64,000 bases of DNA, from contig JAVHZZ010000012.1 of assembly GCA_036250195.1 (NCBI GenBank), forward strand, positions 92,686,115-92,750,114, in the 5' to 3' direction. The position numbers and the translations under genes are program-made. The DNA comes from Mixophyes australis (lineage: Eukaryota > Chordata > Amphibia > Anura > Limnodynastidae). A model generated the notes under the pieces. That model was not told the DNA's origin and did not search any database. It worked only from the letters and a program-made list of their open reading frames with translations. Shown here one piece after another: positions 55,234 through 64,000 of the stretch (position 1 is the stretch's first letter; each line of letters starts with the position of its first letter).

Positions 55234-56093
55234 GTGGAACAGCAAGAGCCTAACCAGGCTCAACTCCTTCAGTGTATACAAGGTGTGATATCCCGCCTGG
55301 ATTCCTTGAATCTTCCCCAGACAGCTTCTCTGGCTGCACCTCCTCCTAGTGCTAATGCCGCTACTTCCAGGAGTCTACGGATACCTACTCCTGAGAGGTA
55401 TGATGGTAACCCCAAGGGATGTCGAGGATTTCTTAATCAATGCTCCATCCAATTTGAACTTGCACTGTAGAATTTTTCTTCTGAGAGAGCCATGGTAGCC
55501 TACATTATATCCCTCCTCACCGGACAGGCCCTGACCTGGGCCTCCACGCTATGGGAGCGGAACGATGTATCTCTTCACAACACCACCATATTCATCGAAA
55601 ATTTTCAGAAAGTATTTGATGAGCCCGGCCAAGTGTCTTCTGCCGCCTCCAGTCTTCTTGCTCTTCGACAAGGATCTCTCTCGGCCGGCCAGTATGCAGT
55701 ACAATTCCGTACCTTCGCCTCTGAACTAGGGTGGAACGATGAGACCTTGACAGCTACATTTTGGCAGGGGTTGTCTGATCCTATCAAGGACGCTCTCGCT
55801 TCCCGGGATCTTACTACCAAACTGGATGAGCTGGTCTCACTTAGCGTCAAAGTGGACATTCGTCAAGAAGAACGCTCTCTGGAGATCAAGGCCGCCGCCT
55901 TGCTCGTTTGGCTCCTCGCTTCCAGTCCTCGGCTCTTCCGGCCGAAGAGCCTATGCAGATCTGTCGTTCTCATCTATCCCGGGATAAAAGAGAACGCCGG
56001 ATTAAGAACTGCCTCTGTCTGTATTGTGGAGAGTCCGGTCATCTGCTATCAACTTGTCCTAAGAGGCCGAGAAACTCCACCTCCTAGGCAATA
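55234..56093 (+). pseudogene. Chromovirus gag, broken
   Basis: Gag builds the particle that packages element RNA. The frame from about 55234 shows PERYDGNPKGCRGFLNQCS, is cut by TAG at 55468-55470, continues in the same frame with the capsid-like LTGQALTWAS segment, then shifts frame near 55890-55950. In the shifted frame a CCHC zinc knuckle (C-x2-C-x4-H-x4-C) lies at about 56019-56057. The start is unclear: the nearest ATG (55230) is out of frame. Confidence 0.85.
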
Positions 56094-57874
56094 GAAGGGA
56101 GATTGTCCTAGGATCCAGTTTCCATACACCCTACTCCCTAAAAGAAACCAAATTCCTGATGCCAGTTACCCTCAAGTCTACGGATACCTCCCTGGAATGC
56201 TCCGCCTTCGTGGATTCTGGATCCGCAGGGAACCTCATCTCCGCCACTCTTGTGTCTAAGCTCCGCATACCCTTTCATCCTTTGCTGCAAGCATTGGTTC
56301 TCACCGCAGTGGATGGTAACGGAGTCAGCAACGGTTCCATCTCCTGTATCACTAGTCCAGTCCGGTTGCATGTAGGGGTTCTTCACCACAAGTGGATTAA
56401 GTTCCTGGTCATTCCTCAGTCCGTCAACTCCATCATTTTGGGTTTGCCCTGGTTTAGGACTCACTCTCCACAGTTCGATTGGCTTCATACCCAGGTATCT
56501 TCCTGGGGTGCTTCCTGTTTCAACAGATGCCTCTATAAGGTGCACCCACCTACCCACTTACCTTGCCTTTCTCTTGTCTTCCAATATACGCTTCCGGAAT
56601 CATACCTAGAATTCCTTCATGTGTTTAGAAAATCTGCCGCTGAGAGTCTACCTCCACATCGTGCGTGGGATTGTCCCATCGAACTCATGCCCGGTAAAAG
56701 TATCCCCAAGGGTAGAGTTTACCCATCTTTATCTGAGACAAATGCCATGTCGGAGTATGTCTCTGACAGTCTTCTGCGAGGCTTTATCAGGAAATCCTCC
56801 TCTTCCGCGGGAGCTGGATTATTTTTCGTGAAAAAGAAGGGCGGTTCCTTAAGACCCTGCATTGATTACCGTCGCCTGAATGCAAATACTATCAAGAACC
56901 GCTATCCTCTTCACCTTATTACGGAACTATTCGACCGCATCCGGGGTGCCAAGATCTTCTCCAAACTTGATCTCAGAGGAGCTTACAATCTGATACGCAT
57001 TCGTAAGGGCGATGAGTGGAAAACGGCATTCAACACTCGTGATGGGTACTACGAGTACCTAGTGATGCCCTTCGGGCTCTGTAATGCTCCTGCCGTTTTT
57101 CAGGATTTCGTCAACGAGATCTTCAGGGATCTTCTGTACCACTCTGTGATTGTCTACCTGGACGACATCTTAGTATTCTCTCCCGATCTACGCTCTCATC
57201 GTCTTCATGTTAAGACTGTCCTCTCCCGTCTCCGAGAACACTCATTGTATTGTAAACTGGATAAATGCCTCTTTGAATCTCCCCAGGTCCCGTTCCTCGG
57301 TTACCTGGTTTCTGGTACTGGTCTCCAAATGAACCCAGAGAAAGTAGAAGCTATCCTCAACTGGCCACTACCCGCTGGTCTTAAAGCCACGCAACACTTC
57401 ATCGGGTTTGCCAACTACTACCGCCAGTTCATTAAAAATTTCTCTTCCATCATCAGTCCCACTACGGCCTTGACTCGCAAAGGAGCTTTCTGTAAACCAT
57501 GGCCTCTAGACGCAGTAACGGCTTTCAAAGCTCTTAAGGAGGCATTCATTTCTGCTCCCATTCTCAAACAACCGAACCAAGGGAGACCCTTCCTTCTCGA
57601 GGTTGACACCTCCTCTGTAGGAATAGGGGCTGTCCTGTCCCAAAGATCTTCGTCTGATTCTTTAGAGACATGTGGATTTCTCTCCAAGAAATTTTCCGGT
57701 TGTGAATTAAATTATGGGATCGGAGATAAGGAGCTCCTAGCTGTTAAAATGGCACTTGAAGAATGGCGATACCTTCTTGAGGGGGCATTACACCCCGTGA
57801 CTGTGATGGGCGACCACAAGAACCTTACTTACCTCCAGGAGGCACAATGTCTCAATCCTCGCCAGGCCTGCTGA
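56060..57874 (+). pseudogene. Chromovirus pol: protease, reverse transcriptase, RNase H
   Basis: An open segment of 571 codons (56159-57874) keeps the aspartic protease site FVDSGSAGN near its start. RT follows with KKKGGSLRPCIDYRRLN, then the catalytic YLDD (57155-57166) in IVYLDDILVFS, and an RNase H start FLLEVDTSSVGIGAVLSQR. The frame ends at a TGA (57872-57874) followed by a T-run, where the downstream frame differs. The PR-RT portion looks nearly intact compared with gag and integrase. Confidence 0.93.
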
Positions 57875-58016
57875 TCTCTTTTTTTTTTCTCGGTTCCAAC
57901 TCATCCTTACTTTTCGTCCTGGTTCTAAGAATTGCAAAGCCGACGCATTATCCTTTGATAATACTGATTCCCTGGCTCCTCCGGACAACAAGACCATTCT
58001 TAACCCAATTCAAGTA

Positions 58017-59128
58017 GTGGCACTTACTAACTCCACCACAGTCTCTCCTCCTGGACGCTCCTTTGTAGATCCACATCTGCGTCCCAAGTTGCTGTGCTGG
58101 GCACATGAATCTAACTTTGCAGGTCATGCCGGCTACAAGAGGACTAAAGAATTCCTTTCCAGATACTACTGGTGGCCTTCTCTTGGTTCGGATGTTCGCA
58201 AGTTTGTGTCGGCTTGCTGTGTATGTGCTCGCCACAAGACTCCTAGGCAGAGTCCTTCTGATCTTCTACTTCCTCTTCTCATTCCTGCCTCCCCCTGGAT
58301 CAGCATCACGATGGATTTCATCACCGATCTTCCTCTAACCACGACTACAATACCATCTGGGTCGTGGTAGATCGCTTCTCCAAGATGTCCCACTTCATCC
58401 CATGTAAAGGCCTTCCCTCAGCTCCTCAGCTCGCAAATCTGTTTTTAAAAAATGTATTCTGTCTCCACGGATGTCCTCAAAAAATTATCTCCGATCGTGG
58501 AGTACAATTTGTGGCCAAATTCTGGAGAGCCTTCTGCACCAAACTCGGGGTCAAACTCAAATTCTCTTCCGGCTACCACCCCCAGATTAATGGACAGATG
58601 GAACGAGTGAATCAGGATTTGGAGTGTTTCCTGCGATGCTTTTCTTCAGAGTATCAAGCTTCCTGGAGTGACCTCCTTTACTGGGCCGAGTTTGCTCATA
58701 ATAACCTCTTACACACTTCCTCAGGCCATTCTCCTTTTTTCATTGTCTATGGTAGACATCCTACTCCTCCCCTCTTATCAGAGGCTCCTGTATCTACTGT
58801 GACCAAGACTCACTCTCTACGCCGGTGCAACGTTATAAGACAACCGCCGTTCGCCAGAAGAAATCTTCCTGTATTGAAGGTGGGAGACCGTGTGTGGCTG
58901 GCTACTCGCAACCTCTGACTCCGAGTTCCTTCAATGAAATTGGCCCCTCGGTTTATTGGTCCATTTGCTATATCTCAAGTCATTAACCCTGTCTCCTACA
59001 AGCTCTTATTACCTCCTTCCCTCAGGATCCACAACACTTTCCACATCTCCCTGCTGAAACCTCTAGTCCTCAACAAATTCTTCAAAGAACCTTTCTCTCC
59101 TCCGCCCATCAAAAACCTCTCTGGGTGA
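58017..59128 (+). pseudogene. Chromovirus integrase, broken
   Basis: The HHCC zinc-binding part (WAHESNFAGHAG ... ACCVCARHK) lies in one frame (58017-58370). The catalytic core lies in another from about 58364: the first Asp is in ITMDFITD, the second in ISDRGVQF, and Glu in NGQMERVNQDLE. A TGA at 58916-58918 interrupts the frame before the GPF-like module [19 protein letters not shown]. One frameshift and one stop are clear. Confidence 0.93.
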
Positions 59129-59300
59129 CGAATTTGAGGTAGAAAGAATTCTGAAGGTCCGCTCTGTTCATGGCAACTCCCAGTACATTGGAAGGGCTAT
59201 TGCCTTCTGGGTTCTGTTGCCTTCTGATCCTGGGTCCCGGAGGCTGATCTTCATGCTCCTCGTCTCCTTGCTAAATTCCTGGAGAGGACATCCTTCTTTG
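59127..59300 (+). pseudogene. Chromodomain at the integrase C-terminus, degraded
   Basis: In a third frame, DEFEVERILKVR starts a chromodomain, the module that directs chromovirus integration to modified histones. After QYI the frame breaks. A later piece, LHAPRLLAKFLER (about 59247-59285), is in a different frame. It is not functional as it stands. Confidence 0.8.
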
Positions 59301-59318
59301 AGAGAGAGGAAGGAAGTT
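59299..59318 (+). promoter_or_regulatory. Polypurine tract upstream of the right LTR
   Basis: A purine run gagagagaggaaggaag lies just before the right LTR (59324), where plus-strand DNA priming is expected in LTR elements. Confidence 0.75.
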
Positions 59319-59323
59319 GGTAC

Positions 59324-59970
59324 TGTCAGGCGCCGTCCCCGGTGATCCTGCCAGACGGCGACGGACACTGCCTTCTCTGCCGGAGCGCTCTGTTGCCTAG
59401 CAACAGATGCGCTGCGGCTTTCGCCCAACCCTCCTGTCGGGCGAATGCGCCCTGCTCCGTCCCGTTGCCTAGCACCGCAGCGTGCCGCCCTCTGGCTCCT
59501 CCAAACACTTCCCAGCCTGCTCCTATTTAAACCTGGCTCTGGTATCTTTAGGGATCCAGAGTAACAGATTCTGTCTCTAGTATTCTAGTAGTGTTTTCCC
59601 TGTTTTGACCTGGCTTCCCTGACCATTCTCCAGTGTTTCCGCTCTCCTGTTGTGACCCGGCTTGTCGACCATCCTTTTATCTGCCTGACCCATATTGTTC
59701 CTGCGACCTTGGCTTGTTGACTACCCTTCTGGATTCTCCTTTGTACCTTGCATTCCCGATTGGCTTGACCTGGACCGTCTAACCCTTCTACACTACACCA
59801 GCAACTGGCTAGTAGGACCGCGACCTGCATGCCCTGTGCAGCGAAGTCCTTGCGGGCGTCCCTGGCGAATACCAGGGGTACGTTAGACTCCGCACCTGCT
59901 AGTTCAGTAGTGCTAATACCGGTTAGTGTTCTCCTTCATTACAGTCCTCAGTAAGGCCTACAGCCTGACA
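59324..59970 (+). repeat. Right LTR of the chromovirus
   Basis: Starts TGTCAGG and ends CCTGACA, perfect 7-bp inverted termini. Compared with the left LTR it lacks about 16 bp in the second X-box region (near 59464-59472) and part of the tccaaacctcc stretch, has a 5-bp ctcct insertion near the end, and has several point changes. The insertion is therefore not recent. Confidence 0.93.
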
Positions 59971-61390
59971 CTAGCTTCCTCAATTTCTATTTTGACAGGT
60001 TCCAATCCCTGCTACCTCAGTTTTCATGTCTGTTACTGCTTTTTGTCACTAGGGCTGAAAGGTGTGCTTAATATACTTCATCTCTGATAATAAGTATACT
60101 ACGTCGCCCTTGGTGGCCAGGGCTGAAGTCATCCTCGAACTCCATACTGGTTTCCAGAGACAGCTGGTAGGTGTATAATGGTGTTTGTTGATATAATTTC
60201 AAATTATAGACATTACTTCGTAGATTCTCGGATGAGAGGATTAGCTGCTGCAATGGTATTGAGATTAAAAATCAGGGCCCAGCAAAATATTATGAACATA
60301 GGTCTCAAGAGTCCTCTAGTGGTGAAAGATGGCATGGCCGTTCAATTTGTATTCCTTTGTCAATTTTGGCCACCACAGAAAAGTCCTACTGAGTGGTATC
60401 AGAAAGCCTCCAGTCCTGGATAAGGATTCAATCAGTATAGTGCAAAAATTGGCGCTTCTGATTCCTCTTCTGCCAGGTATGAATCACCTACAGCCTAATG
60501 GCATGTGTCCAATATAAACCTGCCGGGTTTGCAGGTCAAGACTCACTTCCACGTTGACGCACACACCGAGATCACAGACTTTATTGGTTAAGGAGCAAGG
60601 TGTCTTCTAGAAAAATAAGGGCTAGTTCGCACCTAGACGTATCTACGAGTAATAAGCCAATCTAGGCCTTTTGTCCAGTTTTCTGAGGTAAATAGGCTAA
60701 TCCATGTTGATAGGATGGCATTACAGCTCTTGCATGCCCGTTTCAGCTCGGAGCCGCTGATGTGAAAATATGGGCTTCAAAAGCCCTAAGTCGTCTCACA
60801 TCGACGATAGGTTAAGTCCTCCAAGTCTTGTATAAATAGTTTGGGAGCATTTCAGGACTATATATATATTTTTGAGATTTTCTTTCGCTATTAAATGGAG
60901 CTCCACTAAAATGCGTGTTACCGGTCCAAATGCCAGGCCACAACCCTGCTCTATATTATTAACTCACAAGGCCACCGTCGCTGCAGTAGACCACTTGATT
61001 GCTAGACAACAGAGCCAACTCATATGTTAGGCAAGTGATGAGATATTTCTTACTGCCATCAATATCGTAACCGAAAGTGGTTTCTTGACTGGAGAACGCC
61101 ATACAAAAACATAATAGTGGTCAATTAAAGTGCATTTTATTACTTGCTGGAATAAAGTAATTTGCCCTTACACTGGCCAGGTAAACGATTGCAGACGTAC
61201 ACTGTGACAGGATGGGCAACCTCTGCCACCCTGTCTGCAGGGAAGGTGGTTTTACAGATACGTTTTGGAGCTCCCTAAGGTAATGACATCCTAAATTCTT
61301 AGCTGTAACAGTGGTGGCAAAAGCTGTGAGGGGACGGACGTTATAGTCCATTTACTGACTGCTATACCCCCTCTGCCTCTGTCCTGCATA
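59971..61390. other. Unassigned sequence, possibly worn mobile element
   Basis: No gene or known element was recognised. The stretch is not simple sequence and has short open frames without domains. It could be an old retroelement remnant. Confidence 0.35.
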
Positions 61391-61392
61391 CC

Positions 61393-61414
61393 GGGGGGGG
61401 GGGGGGGGGGGGGG
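61393..61414 (+). repeat. Run of 22 G
   Basis: An uninterrupted homopolymer of 22 guanines. Its exact length is uncertain because such runs are prone to sequencing error. Confidence 0.9.
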
Positions 61415-61465
61415 CAATGACTGGAGATCACTGCTGAAAGGATTGTGACCATATAAACAGGCTCC

Positions 61466-64000
61466 ATATAATATAATATATATGATATAATATAATATAA
61501 GGACTAGGTGTGAGGTATATATAATATAATATAAGGACATATAAGGACTAGGTGTTAGGTATATATAATATAATATAATATAAGGACTAGGTGTGAGGTA
61601 TATATAATAAAATATAATATACGGACTAGGTGTGAGGTATATGTAATATAATATAAGGACTAGGTGTGAGGTATATATAATATAATATAATATGATATAA
61701 GGACTAGGTGTGAGGTATATATAATAATATATTATAATATAAGGACTAGGTGTGAGGTATATATAATATAATATAATATAAGGACTAGATATGTAGTATA
61801 TATAATATAATATAAGGACTAGATGTGAGGTATATATAATATAATATACGGACTAGGTGTGAGGTATATATATAATAATATAATATAATATAAGGACTAG
61901 GTGTGAGGTATATATAATATAATATAAGGACTAGGTGTGAGGTATATATAATATAATATAAGGACTAGATGTGAGGTATATATAATATAATATAATATAA
62001 GGACTAGGTGTGAGGTATATATATAATAATATAGTATAATATAATATAAGGACTAGGAGTGAGGTATATATAATATAATATAATATAAGGACTAGGTGTG
62101 AGGTATATATAATATAATATAATATAAGGACTAGGTGTGAGGTATATATAATATAATATAAGGACTAGGTGTGAGGTATATATAATAATATAATATAAGG
62201 ACTAGGTGTGAGGCATATATAATATAAGGACTAGGTGTGAGGTATATATATAATATAATATAAGGACTAGGTGTGAGGTATATATAATAATATAATATAA
62301 GGACTAGGTGTGAGGTATATATAATATAATATAAGGACTAGGTGTGAGGTATATATAATATAATGACTAGGTGTGAGGTATATATATAATATAATATAAG
62401 GACTAGGTGTGAGGTATATATAATATAAGGACTAGATGTGAGGTATATATAATATAATATAAGGACTAGGTGTGAGGTATATATAATATAATATAAGGAC
62501 TAGGTGTGAGGTATATATAATATAAGGACTAGATGTGAGGTATATATAATATAAGGACTAGATGTGAGGTATATATAATATAATATAAGGACTAGATGTG
62601 AGGTATATATAATATAATATAAGGACTAGGTGTGAGGTATATATAATATAATATAAGGACTAGATGTGAGGTATATATAATATAAGGACTAGATGTGAGG
62701 TATATATAATATAATATAAGGACTAGATGTGAGGTATATATAATATAATATAAGGACTAGGTGTGAGGTATATATAATATAATATAAGGACTAGGTGTGA
62801 GGTATATATAATAATATAATATAAGGACTAGGTGTGAGGCATATATAATATAAGGACTAGGTGTGAGGTATATATATAATATAATATAAGGACTAGGTGT
62901 GAGGTATATATAATAATATAATATAAGGACTAGGTGTGAGGTATATATAATATAATATAAGGACTAGGTGTGAGGTATATATAATATAATATAAGGACTA
63001 GGTGTGAGGTATATATATAATATAATATAAGGACTAGGTGTGAGGTATATATAATATAAGGACTAGATGTGAGGTATATATAATATAATATAAGGACTAG
63101 GTGTGAGGTATATATAATATAATATAAGGACTAGGTGTGAGGTATATATAATATAATATAAGGACTAGATGTGAGGTATATATAATATAAGGACTAGATG
63201 TGAGGTATATATAATATAATATAAGGACTAGATGTGAGGTATATATAATATAATATAAGGACTAGGTGTGAGGTATATATAATATAATATAAGGACTAGA
63301 TGTGAGGTATATATAATATAAGGACTAGATGTGAGGTATATATAATATAATATAAGGACTAGATGTGAGGTATATATAATATAATATAAGGACTAGGTGT
63401 GAGGTATATATAATATAATATAAGGACTAGATGTGAGGTATATATAATATAAGGACTAGATGTGAGGTATATATAATATAAGGACTAGATGTGAGGTATA
63501 TATAATATAATATAAGGACTAGGTGAGAGGTATATATAATATAATATAAGGACTAGATGTGAGGTATATATAATATAATATAAGGACTAGATGTGAGGTA
63601 TATATAATATAATATAAGGACTAGGTGTGAGGTATATATAATATAATATAAGGACTAGGTGTGAGGTATATATAATATAAGGACTAGATGTGAGGTATAT
63701 ATAATATAATATAAGGACTAGATGTGAGGTATATATAATATAATATAAGGACTAGGTGTGAGGTATATATAATATAATATAAGGACTAGATGTGAGGTAT
63801 ATATAATATAAGGACTAGGTGTGAGGTATATATAATATAAGGACTAGGTGTGAGGTATATATAATATAATATAAGGACTAGATGTGAGGTATATATAATA
63901 TAAGGACTAGATGTGAGGTATATATAATATAATATAAGGACTAGATGTGAGGTATATATAATATAATATAAGGACTAGGTGTGAGGTATATATAATATAA
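61466..64000. repeat. 29-34-bp AT-rich minisatellite, about 75 copies, to window end
   Basis: The unit is aggactaggtgtgaggtata followed by tataatataatat, with the final ataat step present once or twice. The ggtgtg/gatgtg difference and the 5-bp length difference combine into recurring short blocks. It runs off the right edge. Confidence 0.97.

Larger units (their letters stand above)
54504..59970 (+). mobile_element. Ty3/gypsy chromovirus (sushi-type) LTR retrotransposon, defective
   Basis: A 5.5-kb element with two LTRs (54504-55166 and 59324-59970), gag, pol (protease, RT, RNase H, integrase) and a C-terminal chromodomain. The order PR-RT-RH-IN plus chromodomain identifies a chromovirus. 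The gag motif PERYDGNPKGCRGFL is of the sushi-ichi type that gave rise to the mammalian PEG10/RTL genes. There is no env. Several stops and frameshifts show it cannot act alone. The flanking 5 bp (ctctc and ctagc) do not match, so the target duplication is lost or the ends recombined. Confidence 0.95.

Overview
This is a vertebrate nuclear window, most likely from an anuran amphibian. The evidence is split, intron-containing orthologues of three vertebrate genes, a sushi-type Ty3/gypsy chromovirus, Tc1-mariner debris, tRNA-derived SINEs, L2/CR1-like LINE pieces and MITE types that I associate with frog genomes. The exact species cannot be read from the sequence. There is no CRISPR array, rRNA or bacterial-type operon; the very long open frames are tandem-repeat artefacts.

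Three protein-coding genes are supported, all read leftward (minus strand). IGSF8 contributes its signal-peptide exon (4577-4628) and first Ig V-type exon (2220-2594); the rest lies off the left edge. RIT1, a Ras-like GTPase, is complete in its coding part (five coding exons, 22751 down to 13288, 216 codons plus stop), with a likely non-coding first exon and CpG-rich promoter at about 25195-25330. SYT11 (synaptotagmin-11) is complete (four coding exons, 47949 down to 33487, 427 codons plus stop). RIT1 and SYT11 are also neighbours in human 1q22, but I recall them there as convergent; here they are in tandem. IGSF8 lies several Mb away in human.

More than half of the window is tandem repeat: about 18 distinct arrays with units of roughly 22 to 133 bp. 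Several introns are almost entirely array. RIT1 intron 1 is about 96% a 33-bp repeat, RIT1 intron 2 about 92% a 32-bp repeat of roughly 225 copies, and SYT11 intron 1 about 96% three successive arrays of 40, 82 and 50 bp. The two promoters survive as short unique islands between arrays. One 33-bp family occurs in both RIT1 intron 1 and SYT11 intron 2, and the SYT11 copy is bracketed by 99-bp direct repeats.

Mobile elements fill much of the rest. A near-full-length but broken Ty3/gypsy chromovirus with two LTRs lies at 54504-59970. A solo LTR with a perfect 5-bp target duplication lies at 8828-9544. A separate LTR fragment with a primer-binding-like site is at about 28156-28540. Other pieces are a truncated Tc1 transposon, an L1/Tx1-type RT remnant, two L2/CR1-like LINE pieces, two copies of one SINE, two copies of a palindromic MITE, and a hAT-type MITE with an 8-bp target duplication. 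Several of these repeats carry RFX X-box-like palindromes. The window ends inside an AT-rich array.
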